From Ooceraea biroi (taxonomy: Eukaryota > Arthropoda > Insecta > Hymenoptera > Formicidae): 64,000 nucleotides of DNA. Each line of letters begins with the position of its first letter. The first letter of the stretch is position 1. The DNA lies in NCBI RefSeq assembly GCF_003672135.1, contig NC_039517.1, positions 12,486,601-12,550,600 on the forward strand. The letters run 5' to 3'. Below are positions 1-10,850 of the stretch, piece after piece. A model generated the notes under the pieces. The model was given only the letters and a program-made list of their open reading frames with translations. It made no database searches and was not told the origin of the DNA. A program made the translations under genes and the position numbers.

Positions 1-510
1 CAATATCCGGATTTGTTGCTAACTCTAACATGTGGAAAAACAGTAATTTATCACGGACGCTCGAGCCACGCTGCAAGTTTCTTCAATCGACGTTTACAGA
101 ATTAGTTACTCGCACTCTTTTGGTCTCAAATTGTTCCTTGCATCACAGGCTATCGAAATATATCAATACCTGAATTTGTTGCTACCTCCAAAGTGAAAAA
201 ATACTCGCCTAAGTGGTCGCGGACTTTAACTATAGCGCCTGGCCATCCGCCACAGTTAAAGTCAAGACGAATTGTTTAAAGAATTAGTTGCTCGCAAGAT
301 TTTGGTCTCAAATTGTTCCTTGCATCACGGGCTATCGAAATATGTCAATATCTGAAGTTGTTGCTAACGGCAAAGCAATAAAATAACCGCCTATATGGTC
401 GCGAGCGGTCACGCGTTACACTTAACTTCAAGATGGTGTAGATTGTTTAAAGAATTAGTTGCTCGAATGATTTTGATTTTAAATTGTTCCCTGCATCACG
501 GACTTAAACT
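1..510. repeat. Tandem repeat, about 175 bp unit, 2.8 copies
   Basis: Three diverged direct copies are visible by the anchor AGAATTAGTTRCTCG at about 98, 280 and 451, each followed by a TTTTGGTCTCAAATTG-like stretch and a TTGCATCAC motif; a second anchor (TGAATTTGTTGCTA-like) recurs near 8, 172 and 350. The first copy is cut by the window edge and the array stops where the BEL/Pao integrase remnant begins. It could be satellite DNA or a repeated untranslated part of a retroelement. No coding capacity is seen. Confidence 0.8.
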
Positions 511-1463
511 TCCAATGAGTATGATCTTGAGCGAATAATGATGAGAGATTCTGGTTTTGTTGAGTGCTCTATGTGAACAACTTCTGGAGTGAAGCTTCAG
601 CACCAAGAAAGTTTGTGCCACAGTCAGAGTACAGTGTGTGTGGAATACCCCTCCGTGATGTGAACCTCTTGTAAGTTCAGATGAATCCGTCCGTTGAGTA
701 GTCTGAGACGACCTCGAGATGAACTGCGGACGTCGTGAAACAGACAAATCCATCCTTTGTGAGTCTTCGCTCCTCTTCCCTTCCATGTCTTGAACGTGAG
801 TGGACCAGCATAGTCAATGCCGGTGTGAATGAATGCGCATGAGGGTGTGACTCGAGCAAGAGGTAGTTGGCCCATCAATTGATGTGCACGGATCTCCCTT
901 TGCCGAGCACACACCACACACCGCAAAATGTGAGACTTTACCGGAGCTCTTCCACCGATGATCCAATAGGATTGTCTGAGGTGAGCCAAGGTTAACTGAG
1001 TGCCTCTATGCAGTGTCTGCTTGTGAGAAGCGTCGATGATGAGTTCGGACAGCCTTGCGTGTCGAGATAATATCACTGGATGTTTGCCGTCGAAGGTGAG
1101 TGATGAGTTATTGAGGCGTCCTCCGACACAAATCACTCCTTGGTGATCAATGAAGGCTGTGAGACGGTTAAATGCATAAGAGGCTGGCAGCGGAGATTGA
1201 GAGTTGAGAATCGTGAGTTCGTGAGCGAAGAATGCTGACTGAGTGGCCTTTATCCAGAAGAGTCTCGACCATTCCATGCTCGCGGGTGTGAGGGCTGCTG
1301 CTGGCTCTGAGTTGCGATCATGTAGCCGTGAGACAAACTGGAAACAGAGAGCGGTAAGTCGGAGAAGTTTGTTGAGAGAGGAATACCTGTAGATGAGATC
1401 CCAATGATAGTCAATCTTCGCGTTCGCTGCGAAGAGTGAGATGCCCGGGCGAGACTCTAGCAT
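496..1463 (-). pseudogene. BEL/Pao integrase, 3' truncated and frameshifted
   Basis: The main frame (1463-624) contains the zinc-binding HHCC block (HKQTLHRGTQLTLAHLR ending in CVVCARQR) and the start of the catalytic core (HTGIDYAGPLTFKTWKGRG). The frame shifts near 740 and continues as TTSAVHLEVVSDYSTDGFI, then again toward a GVFHTHCTLTVAQTFL-like remnant in 496-786. The catalytic Glu and the C terminus are not identifiable. In the family the enzyme inserts cDNA into chromosomes; this copy cannot encode it. Confidence 0.85.
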
Positions 1464-1770
1464 GCATTACTCGTCAGGCTGGTCTGGTTGAGCCGGCCAT
1501 GAGTCATCAGGTTGAGTTATCCAAGGTGGTCCCATCCACCATAGTCGGTATTCCTCTAGTTGAGCTGTCGTTACGCCTCGAGATACACAATCCGCTGGAT
1601 TTTCGGTTCCCGGAACGAACCTCCGATGAGCACTTGCCGTGAGTTCTTGTATTTGAGAAACTCTGTTGCGTACGTAATCTTTCCAGCGGGATGAGTGTCT
1701 TGATCCACGTAAGAGTTACTTGAGAATCCGTCCACATGTATGTATCGTTGGTGTCCATTTTGAGTGTGGC

Positions 1771-3094
1771 TTAGACATGTTTCATTTGTTTTGCAAGTAG
1801 CAGCGCTGCTGTGAGCTCTAACCTCGGGATTGTGAGTTTCTTGAGTGGTGCTACCTTCGTTTTTGAGCAAATGAGTGAGGCCATGGCACCCGTGGACGGT
1901 GTATCTACTACCAGGTAGATGACTGCAGCCATTGCAAGTTGAGATGCATCAGAAAAGCCGGGTAGCATGATCGTTGAGTCACTGTTTGTGTTGTACCACC
2001 GTGGAATTGAGAGCCTGGCCAGGCTTGTGAGATCCTTTCTGATGTTGAGCCATCTTGAGGTGACCTGAAACGGCAGTGAATCGTACCAGTTGAGTTTGCA
2101 GAGCCACAGTTCTTGGAGAAGCATCTTGGCTCTGATTACAACCGGCGAGACAAAACCAAGTGGATCGAATATCTGAACCACTTCAGATAGGATGAGGCGT
2201 TTTGTGAGCCGATCGTAATGAGAGGCTGAGATGACTGAGAAGGTGAAGACATCCTGAAGAGGTGACCTCCGTAATCCGAGTAATTTGGTTGCGCAATCGT
2301 CAAGTGAGATGGAAGAGCTGACCGAGTCGATCGATGAGATTACGCTTAGCAGCCCTGGACGATTAGAGTGCCACTTTGCAAGAGGAAATCCGCCCGCGTG
2401 ACAGAGATCTTTTAGCTGATGAGCAATCTTGATGAGCTGCTCCACTGAATCGGCGCCACCAAAGATCTCGTCGACGTATCTTCCCCGAGTGATTGATGGC
2501 ACAGCGAGTGGAAATCGATGCCCTTCATCTTCAACCAGTTGTAGAAGAGTTCGTACTGATATGAATGGAGTAACTTTCGTTCCATATGTGACCGTGGTGA
2601 GAAAGTACCTGAGATTCATTGAGATTCTCGTCAATCCACAGAATGCGTCGCAAATTCCAATCCTCTGGGTGCACTCTGATTTGACGATACATCTTCGTGA
2701 TATCAGTGGTGAAGATGTACTGATGACCACGAATCCACATGAGAACGTCTGAAACATTGAGTAACAGATTCGCACCAGTGTGCATGATATCATTCATTGA
2801 GAATCCAGATGAAGTCTAACTTGAGCCATTAAATACAACCCGCAGCTTGGTTGTTACGCTGTCAGGTTTGAGCACCCCATGGTGAGGCAGGTAATAGTGA
2901 ACGGCACCTGTTGATGGGTGCGATGAGACCTTCTCCATGTGATTGAGTTGCTCGTACTCACTCATGAACTTGAAGTACAAACTCTGATACTCTTCGTCCT
3001 TCTTGAGTTTCTTGAGAGTTCGCTGAAGACTTTTATGAGCCGTGTTGTATGAGTTACCTAAGACACTGATGGGCATCTTGAGTGGGATGCGCAC
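1771..3094 (-). pseudogene. pol: BEL/Pao reverse transcriptase, Pao peptidase domain and RNase H, frameshifted
   Basis: The N-terminal piece (3094-2816) contains LPHHGVLKPDS and KLRVVFNGSS, followed in another frame by DITKMYRQIRVHPED and then the polymerase box YVDEIFGG. The family consensus is YVDD, so the second catalytic Asp reads as Glu here. The downstream region has the BEL/Pao peptidase-A17-like block (LILSEVVQIFDPLGFVSP, then FSDASQLAMAAVIYL and LTIPRLELTAALLLAKQM), the last two overlapping the RNase H region. At least two frame changes occur, near 2800 and 2600. The changed Asp and the frameshifts point to an inactive copy. Confidence 0.88.
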
Positions 3095-3238
3095 GATGTA
3101 TCGCCCCGTTAAGTTACGAGAATGAGTTGCCTGAAGTGATCCTCACACTCTTGTTTTTCAGGCGTGAGCTGGGTCGTTGAGATGGCTGATGGTTCTTCTT
3201 GTACCTAGAACTTCATGAGTAACTCGTGAAGATTGCGG

Positions 3239-3751
3239 TCACTTTCTTGAATCTTGGCATGATGAGCTGTGAGAGTTTGAGCGGACCGGACCAAGAATCA
3301 GCCAACCAAAGATAGATAGTTGAGCGATTGGCATTGTCGCTGAGTGCTTGATGATCAGCCCGTATGAATTCGCACCGATGATGATGTCAATTGGCCGTGG
3401 AATGAGAAACTCTGGATCTGCCAAGTTCAATTTTTCGATGTGTGGCCATGTTTGTTGAGATGCCGCGAATGATGGTAGAATCGTTGTCAGTGTCTTGAGA
3501 ACGTTTGCATGAATGGTGGCCGTTGAGTTGGAGTGGTTTGAGTGGAGCGTGAGTGTGACCATGCCTTTTGTTTGAGTTGTCTTCTTGCCACCAATCCCGA
3601 TGATTGAGATGGTCGAGTGTTGCCGTTGTAAATTGAGTTGCTTGGTGAGATGTTCTGATACAAAGGTGAGCTCAGAACCGTGATCGACGAGCAGCCTTGT
3701 CTCATGAGTGGCAACGGATGAGTGGACACGGGCAAGTTCTGTCGCTAACAA
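3239..3751 (-). pseudogene. BEL/Pao retropepsin-like aspartic protease domain (DUF1758-like)
   Basis: An open stretch of 170 codons carries LLVDHGSELTFVSEHL, which matches the DxGS active-site block of BEL-type proteases, and a distal IIIGANSYGLI block matching the second conserved motif. In the family the enzyme cleaves the Gag-Pol polyprotein. It sits between gag (upstream on the minus strand) and reverse transcriptase, as expected. The stop near 3239 separates it from the downstream reverse transcriptase, so the polyprotein is broken. Confidence 0.8.
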
Positions 3752-3805
3752 TGTTAAGCATGATGAGTGGACGTGAGTTGTCTCCCCGACGATTGCACCG
3801 AGGCT

Positions 3806-5066
3806 TCAGTGCACTGATGAAGCCGATGATGACGTTGGTTGAGCGGTCGCCGATGTAAAAGGTGCTGCCGGCGACGCACTCGTCTGCGGCACGTGCAGCA
3901 TCGTGTGATGCTTCACTGAGCACATCTTGCAGCTGAGCGAGGACTTGCATGAGCGGATGTTGTATCGGCCGAGGCAGTTGTAGCAGAGCCTTTTGTCGAC
4001 TGCAACGTCTCGTCGTTGAGCGGGCATGAGATCTCTGAATTTGGTGCAAGTAACAATAAAGTGCTGCTCCAAGCACATATCGCATGGATATGCGACCTTG
4101 GATGAGTGCGTCTGTGCAGACGCCTGATGAGCCGAGACACGCTTTGTGGGCGTCTTCGATGAGCTGGCTGTGCTTTTAAGTGAGCTGATTGATCCCTTTG
4201 AGCTGCCCGGTTGAGATGACGCCGCCTCGATTCTCTCCAAAGCACGCGCCCTGGAGTTGAGAAACTCGTCGAGCTGAGAGAACCGCGGATACGTTTGAGA
4301 CGAGCCAAGAGAGGTTTCCCATACTTCTCGGGTGTCTCGGTCGAGATAGCGAGAGACATGATGCACCAGAATACAGTCCCACATGTCTTGCGTCATTTCT
4401 AGTGATTGCAGCGCCTTGTTTGATTCCGAAACGGTTGAGATGAGCTTGATGAGAGATACTGCGTTTTTTAGCGTCGCCATCGAGAGGTTGAAGAGATTAT
4501 CGAGATGCGCCTGGATGATAAGTCTCTTATTCTCATACCTCGCAATGAAAAGATCCCATGAGGCTTGTAGTAAGTCGCCTGTCATCGGAAGACTGCGGAT
4601 GAGCTGCTCTGCCGGGCCTTGTACACAGCTTCGGAGGTAGTGAAGCCGTTCCATGTTATTGAGACGCGGACACTCCATGATCACGTGAAGAGCTCCCGGA
4701 ATGATGGCCATGCGGAGTAATCGGCGTTGAACTTCGGCAATTTGATATCAGGCAGCCGTGAGTGCTGTTTCTCTGAGTCTTGCCGAGCGGCTCAGCTAAT
4801 GTGCGATCAGGGTGTGTGCCGATAACGCTCTCTGCGATGGTCTTGATTGTCTTGAGTAGGCTCATTTGTGATTTCACTTTGAGAGTGAGTTCGACCGACA
4901 GACGAGTAGGCGGTGAGTGACGAGAGCTCTTTCCCTCTTTCCCTGAGCTGTGCGAGCTGCCGCTCTTGGATGTGGATGATTGAGACGGCACCATGAGCGT
5001 GAGCGGAAACTGACGACCGGATGACGGTTTGTCGTCCACGTCAACATGTTTTTCCGGATCCGCCAT
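3806..5066 (-). pseudogene. gag: BEL/Pao gag (DUF1759-like capsid plus zinc knuckles), frameshifted
   Basis: The first ATG is at 5066 (MADPEKHVDV). After a Ser-rich low-complexity N terminus the frame shifts near 4700 into a second frame ending at 3806. That second part has the capsid-like helical region typical of BEL gag (RLHYLRSCVQGPAEQLIRSL, then a WDLFIARYENKR motif) and cysteine-rich knuckles: CDMC, CYNCLGR with a following SCKS, and CKMC followed by HHTMLH. The middle knuckle lacks its expected His. In the family the product packages the element RNA into cytoplasmic particles. The frameshift means no intact Gag is made as read. Confidence 0.85.
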
Positions 5067-5226
5067 GATGAGCTGGCACGATTTCACTCACGAAAATGGC
5101 CGTTAGTCTGCGCGATCGCGATGAATATCACTAACCGGCACTACCGAAATGAGATGCACTACGCACGTGGAGCGTCACCAAATTACCGCACTGACGAGTC
5201 AATGAGAGTCACTTTTTAGCCACGTT

Positions 5227-5247
5227 GGATCCGGGTCGAAGGACCAC
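5227..5247 (-). other. Primer-binding site of the BEL/Pao element
   Basis: On the minus strand TGGTCCTTCGACCCGGATCC follows the LTR end (ACA) after a few bases. This is the BEL-type primer-binding motif, complementary to a tRNA 3' end, and it fixes the inner edge of the 5' LTR. Confidence 0.7.
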
Positions 5248-5251
5248 TAAA

Positions 5252-5939
5252 TGTTTGAGAACACGCGAGTTAGGCTGGTAGGTTTCGCTGTGAGATGGAC
5301 GTCACAACGGGCAAAAAGAAATGACTCGCAGCGCGTGTAATTTATGAGTTGTCTTTATTCGTAAAACGCCGTATGTACAGTATTTACAGATCGACGCGAG
5401 ATAAACACACGGATCGCCGAAGCGGTTCACGCAGCACGTCACGTCGTATGAGAAGTCTTTGTCTAAGAGTGATCTCGAAGGTTCGAGATGTACCGAGATC
5501 GCGGCACACGTGCACCGCACGTAGCCACCTGAGAAGCACACGGGCTCTACCGATACTATTGAAACGTCAAGCGTCGCGAATGAGTAGTCACAAACACTGA
5601 GAAAAGTCTAAAAAGTCTGAGTATCGCACTGAGCACAACCGTGAACCGTATACCATGAGAAACTATCCACTAAACTAGCCTAAAGATACGAGCGCGCACT
5701 TTCGATGCTAGCCCATGGGCCATGGCCGGTGTAACGAACAGTGATCGGTAATCGCGAGGTAGCCCGACCGGGGGCGTGGCATGACGTACGTCGCCGCGTC
5801 GCGATCGCGATCGATATTTAACGGCATCTCGCGGATCGATAATCGATTCCGCAACATAAAGACTATAAAATAAATTAATAATAATATTAATAATAGAATA
5901 GTGTTGTATAAGTCAGCCAGGACAATCAATAATAAAACA
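5252..5939 (-). repeat. 5' LTR of the BEL/Pao element
   Basis: The inner edge is TGTTTGAGAACAC on the plus strand (LTR terminus TG...CA), next to the primer-binding site. The outer edge is probably the ACA at 5937-5939, but that base run is shared with the inverted repeat starting at 5934, so the outer boundary is less certain. The region has no convincing gene. An AT-rich stretch near 5870-5930 could hold promoter signals. Confidence 0.65.
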
Positions 5940-6164
5940 CTGGTTCTTTAATCGACACACTGGCAGTATATTGTTGTTAATGTGACACAACGTTTCGACC
6001 ACTATCTGGTCCTTCTCAAGTGTTGTGTGTCTTTTTTGGCTAAAAAAGACACCAGAAAACGAATGAGAGACAAAGAGACCGAACACTGTGAGAGCACACT
6101 CTCAAAAAGTTGTCACATTAACAACAATATACTGCCAGTGTGTCGATTAAAGAACCAGTGTTTT
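5934..6164. repeat. 231 bp foldback element with a hammerhead-like core
   Basis: Arms of about 55 bp (5934-5985 and 6110-6164; AAAACACTGGTTCTTTAAT against its complement) flank a loop. On the minus strand 5983-6030 shows a closing stem (ACAAC/GTTGT), an unpaired ACTTGAGAA, a stem GGACC/GGTC and GAAAC, an arrangement like hammerhead ribozymes of Penelope-like retroelements. The catalytic core is not the strict CUGANGA, so function is uncertain. Confidence 0.6.
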
Positions 6165-6353
6165 AATAATATTAATAGTAATATTAATATTACAACACGC
6201 AACAAGAAGCGCGTCGTGGCTCATTTCGCTTGGCTGGCGTGGTAGAAAAGAGATGGAACGAAGTCTGTCCTAAGGGCAGAACTTCTGTCGTGATACGCAC
6301 CGTGTCCGCGCTGTGCGGCTCGAAAACAGAAAAACATCGGCGGTAGCCCAGTG
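6165..6353. other. Flank between foldback and hAT insertion
   Basis: A moderately GC-rich stretch with no recognisable gene. It ends in GCCCAGTG (6346-6353), the left target duplication of the large hAT element. Confidence 0.5.
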
Positions 6354-6356
6354 CAG

Positions 6357-6856
6357 TGTTGCTATTCGGGCCGCTTTTTCTCGCGCATGCGCTTGGAAAT
6401 CGGTCTCAGAGACGTACTAATATAAGAAAAAAGGAGTACTTTTAGACCCTTTGTTTAAGCTGTTTTAATAATAATCTAAAATTTTATTATTAATAAAAAG
6501 TTAATTAGTAAAAGTAAAGAAATAATAAAAAGTGAAACATGTACATATAATTTTACTTTAATAATAATAAATATTATAACAAACAGATTAAAGAAGAAAA
6601 GGATGTTTAAATAATTTTTAATTACGTTTTAACCGTTCAAATACTTTATTTGGCAGAATCACAAAGAATACCAACATTTGTTGCGAGAGTAAGGAAAACT
6701 GCCATAAAACCTTACTAGTATTCATAAAATAAAATATACATGACAGATATTAATTAAAAATTATAAATACAAAATCCACATTTTTCTTAATATAAACATA
6801 ATTATAAACATAAAATACATATTTACATATTTAATCTATGTTGTCAACATACAAAC
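6357..6856 (-). other. 3' terminal non-coding region of hAT copy 1
   Basis: AT-rich, no gene. Its right part (about 6640-6730) is the reverse complement of 35870-35950 in hAT copy 2, including an ACAAATGTTGGTATTC core, so it is family sequence rather than host DNA. Confidence 0.6.
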
Positions 6857-8718
6857 TGTGACGTGACATCTTGGCGTCCGTCACAAGGGTGTTGCTCGAC
6901 CGAGGGGGGACTTTATCGGAGTCGCTTCATCCTCCCGAGGGGGAGCGATCCGCCGCGATCTTTGCGTTACACTTTGAATTTACAGGAAGATTACGAGCGG
7001 GATTACGTGTAACAGCCGAGTGAGGATACAGGCAGCCAGGAGGATGTCCGCAATGGAGAAGCGACGGACACACGGAGTAGGGTCCTGCGAGATGACCGGA
7101 AGCGAGTATCGGGAGTCCGGGAGGAACCGAGTCCTAGCGAACTCTCAGCAAGACCGGAGCACAGCTCCACTTTCCCGCACCCTCGGCTTAACGAGCAGAG
7201 GATCTGCTCGCCAGCGTCATTTGTAAGCTGCTGTTCCCGAATACCGAAGCGGGCCCGCTGGCCAGAGCGGGTGGAGGATCCTTCCGCCTCGTCCCTGTCG
7301 GAGTCTGGCCACTCTGGCAGGGAACTACTAGTAGTAGCGACGGGAATAGGCAGCGCAAGAAGAATTACAAGAAGTGTCACCCGAGGGGCTGCGGATGAGT
7401 CGACGTAGCGGCCGAAGCATGGATCTATCGCCGCCGAATCGATGGGTTGCGCAAATCGATGCGCGGACTAATGAGGCCCTCCCGGCGCGCTCCGCGATCC
7501 TCACTGCGAGTCCGGCTAGCAAATCGTAAGGAGCGACTCTGAGGCCCTTAGACAAATATCGCACCTGCAGATCAGGACGACGTGGGACGAGCGCCAACCT
7601 GTAAGAACCTCACTCGGCGACTTATTAAATTCCGTTCCCGGCTAAAACGGCACCTCGAGCCTCAGTAGTAATTAAAAAATCGAGATAACCTGCCGGAGGC
7701 GTGTTATCGAGGCCCATCGGCTCCGGAAAGCGTATCGCGAAAATAGTCTAATCCCGTACACTCCCGAATGTACCGAGCCACTGCAAGGTGTTGAGTACCG
7801 GAGTGATTATATCCTCCCTCTCGGGATTCGCCGGCTCCAGTCATTCGTATCGTATCATATTGTATCGCGTATGTTGTATGGCGTATCGTCGTATCGCGTA
7901 TTTTCCGTATCGTATCGTTTCGTTTATTTGATTGCGAGATCGTCTCGTCATTGACGGTAATTGGATTACGGTAATTATCGTTTGCGTGGAGTGACGCTCC
8001 AGTATCGTTTTGTATCGCTGGCGTGAAATAGCTCTCTTGTATCGTTGCGTGGAGTAACGCTCGCGTGTCGTGCAAGATTATCGTTTTCGTCTATTTCTCT
8101 CGTAGCGCGGAGTAACGCTCTTGCCTAGACTATCGCGTACCTATCGTTGTGGTTCGGGTGTGCTTTCCGGGTATTGTTCATCCTGTCGATATTGTTCGGG
8201 ATTTAACGTCGCGACCGATCCGCGAGATCTCGACGCAGACGCGTTCGGGTCTCCAAAATCGGCATCGTGTACGTAATAATTACCGCGATATAAACGGCCT
8301 CCCGCGTGGCCACATCCCGTATTATTATTTTGTTGATTTTGCGATTATCGTGCTTGTCTTGCGTTGATCCTCGTAGGTGGATCTCTACATATTTGTTACG
8401 TTCTTTACCAAATATATTACTTGTTGATTTTATATGACTCGTTACTGACTCGCCCCTCTCCAGACTCTCATATTATCCGATCTCCGCCCTGAGGTCACGA
8501 AATAATCAAGCTACGGTTCGGAATCTGGTTTTTGTGTACTTTTGAGTGGTGCGCTCGCGCACCTGGCGCCCAATACTTCAGTCCCGCATTTTACCGTGGA
8601 TTGGTCCCCGCTGACCATCCAACTCGACCTCTAATCACCCGTGACGCCCCACGTTCACGGCGGAACGTGGGCTAGTCACGCAGTTGCGTACGTCGCTCAT
8701 TTTCGGCGTCGCAAAACT
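6857..8718. mobile_element. GC-rich LTR-like insertion
   Basis: The block begins TGTGACGTGACATCTTGG and is much more GC-rich than its surroundings. TACAAAC occurs just before it (6850-6856) and just after it (8719-8725), a candidate target duplication. TGGCGCCCAATACT near 8568 resembles an LTR-retroelement primer-binding site, which would place the LTR at about 6857-8561 with a little internal sequence after it. 7840-8130 is filled with degenerate GTATCGTAT-type short repeats. The open frames inside it look accidental. A solo or truncated LTR is the best guess. Confidence 0.45.
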
Positions 8719-9023
8719 TACAAACAATAGTTATTAAATATTTAAATTCTATAATAATATGTAAAACCAAACATAAAGCCTTTAAGAATATTAACAAAAA
8801 TAAATTTTCTTAATTATAACAGAATAAATAATTATAATTATAAATAAGAAAATAATTTTTCAAAATAAAAATTGCACATTATGCAGGTACATAAGTTCTG
8901 GAAAAAAACATGGTTAATACATGTAATTTGTCAAATAACAATATACAACTAACATGAAATATAATGTGAAAATAATGAAATAAAATTAAAAATATTATAT
9001 GAAAAGTTTACATAAAGAAAAAA
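8719..9023. other. AT-rich spacer
   Basis: Very AT-rich sequence with no gene or repeat structure that I can recognise, presumably hAT 3' non-coding DNA between insertions. Confidence 0.5.
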
Positions 9024-9202
9024 GGTAAATCTACCGATTAGCGAACCCACCTATCACCTTGTCCTTAACATATATTATAGAGATCACCCTCCTGAGTGAC
9101 CTTTAAAAGATTTTAGCCGTCGGTCGTTGTTTACTAAAAAGTTATTAACAAAAGAAGTTTAATGATTTTGCACGAATTTTCAGCCGTCCACGACAAGCAA
9201 AA

Positions 9203-9458
9203 GGTTATATTTTCCGAAACTGGAGCCCCGGACACATACGCTCGGTTTCAGCCCGCTTTGCGGGAGGGCGGGGGGCAGGGGCTTCGCCCCCCGTGCTCCG
9301 CCAGAATCAGTGTAACAGATTTTACCGTACAGATTTTGATCACCTGATACACGGCACGGATTCTGGCGGGGGGAGGGGGCGAAGCCCTTGCCCTCCACCC
9401 TCCCGCGAAGCGGACTGAAAACGAGCTGTCCGAGGCTCCAGTTTCGGAAAATATAACC
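9203..9458. repeat. Nested GC-rich inverted repeat
   Basis: The arms begin GGTTATATTTTCCGAAACTG and run through CCCGCTTTGCGGGAGGG and a GGGGCTTCGCCCC-like segment, with the complement ending at 9458. The loop is near 9310-9350. It contrasts sharply in GC content with the surrounding AT-rich arms, implying a separate origin. Open frames across it are by-products of the palindrome. Confidence 0.8.
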
Positions 9459-9466
9459 TAACCAGT

Positions 9467-9483
9467 TTAGGTTAGGTTAGGTT
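9467..9483 (+). repeat. Short interstitial TTAGG repeat
   Basis: Three perfect TTAGG units plus TT directly follow the nested inverted repeat. TTAGG is the ancestral insect telomere unit. With only three units, chance or microsatellite origin is possible. Confidence 0.55.
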
Positions 9484-10239
9484 AAATTAAAGCAGAGAAT
9501 ACTTTGTATTTAACTGTTTATGCTTTTGGTTAAAGTGAAGAATACTTTGTACTTATATTAAAAGAAACTATTCTATATATTAACGATTCACTGCTTTAAA
9601 TGACTTTCCTTCCTTCGTTCATATACGTATTCGTCTTTTATATCTTTCAATATTCAAAATAACTACTATATTTGCAAAATTTCTTTTGTTAATAACTTTT
9701 TCATAAACAACGATCGACGACTAAAACCTAGTGCGGGTTATTCAGGAAGGTGACCTTTGTAATATATGTCAATATTATGTTTTTGGTTCGCGTAGACAGC
9801 TGAAAATTCCTGCAAAATCATTAAACTTCTTTTGTTAATAACTTTTTAGTAAACAACGACCGACGGCTAAAACTTTTTGAAGGTCACTCAGAAGGATGAC
9901 CTCTATAATATATGTCAAAGACAAGGTGATAGGAGGTGGGTTCGCTAATCGGTAGATTTACCAGAAAAAAAAAAAATATTAAGGGGATCCTGGAGTTGCT
10001 AGTAATACCGAAATCTAGTGACTTTTTTTGTAAACGCTTTACTCTTCATTGGTTTTACAGAATGGAAAATCCTTCTCCACGATAAAAGTATATACTGAAA
10101 TACATTCAAAAGTGCTTGATTTTATATAAAAAATAAAGAAAAATTTTTAACTTACAGTTTTCTTACAGGCTTTGACCTAACCTCGTAAAATGATTTCTTT
10201 AATATAAAAGTTTGGCAGCTTGTACGCACAAAAGTGAGG

Positions 10240-10800
10240 CACTTTTGAACGACGACAGAATGAACGAATATGAGACGGCTTTTAGAAATGAATTTAGAAG
10301 CGTAAGAGAAAAGAAAAGCGTTTTTGAAAATTTGGTACATACATCTGGGTTAGAAATCATGGCCAAGAGTTATGCAGACTACAAGATTAGTTGCTCGATA
10401 TTGCGAGAGATGGCGCTACTCGATATGTCCCCTCGACGGGCGCGTATTCGGGCGCTGGGACCGGCGTTGCCACATATCCAGAAGGAAAAAAGCAAATTGT
10501 GGCAACAACGCGACGGACGATACGGCTACTGCAATGATAGACGTGGAATACGGGACCGTGCCGGCATCAGTGCCGCGATACGCGCCTCTGGCCCCCGCAC
10601 CAGCATATGCTTTATATTTTCTACAATACAATACTTTATGCACTTTGTACGTACAACATATGAATGACCCCGACTCGGGATAGAATGAAGGATTATTAGG
10701 GCGCTTTTAAAAGAAAGTTTTCGCGCGTAGTAAAAAAGATACGTTTCTGCAAAACTTTTGATGCATACAATTTGCGTGAAATCAGGGCCAAGAGTTAAAA
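10240..10800 (+). repeat. Degenerate direct repeat inside the TTAA element
   Basis: A stretch near 10248-10372 recurs, diverged, near 10671-10796: both include AGAATGAA, a GCGTAAGAGAAAAGAAAAGCG-like/GCGCGTAGTAAAAAAG block, and end in GGCCAAGAGTTA. The frame covering 10212-10667 spans one copy but shows no recognisable protein. A small palindrome (GTATGTCTGTACATATG against its complement) sits at about 10803-10850. Confidence 0.4.
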
Positions 10801-10850
10801 CGTATGTCTGTACATATGCTGTACGTACATATTTACGTACAGACATACAT

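Larger units (their letters stand above)
496..5939 (-). mobile_element. BEL/Pao LTR retrotransposon, 3' truncated and degenerate
   Basis: Reading on the minus strand from 5939, the order is LTR, primer-binding site, gag with zinc knuckles, aspartic protease, reverse transcriptase/RNase H with the Pao peptidase-A17 type domain, then integrase. That order and the domain types are characteristic of BEL/Pao. The body carries several frameshifts. The integrase ends near 496 where the tandem array starts, and no 3' LTR is seen, so the copy is truncated. It also shows a striking CTCA tetranucleotide bias on its coding strand. Confidence 0.9.
9024..9962. repeat. Inverted-repeat element (outer), about 165 bp arms
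   Basis: The left arm begins GGTAAATCTACCGATTAGCG and the right arm ends with its complement at 9962. The arms continue inward through the block containing TGTTTACTAAAAAGTTATTA to about 9190 and 9795. A second inverted repeat is nested in its centre. It looks like a non-autonomous DNA element; no target duplication was identified. Confidence 0.8.

Noticed and set aside
1..510. CRISPR-like array
   Set aside because: Units are ~175 bp, diverged and without spacer structure; the sequence is eukaryotic.
7003..8075. Several 70-125 codon frames in the GC-rich block
   Set aside because: No motifs, low protein character, expected by chance in GC-rich DNA.
9979..9982. piggyBac identity for the TTAA-flanked element
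   Set aside because: piggyBac ends begin CCY after TTAA; these begin GG, and no piggyBac transposase is seen.
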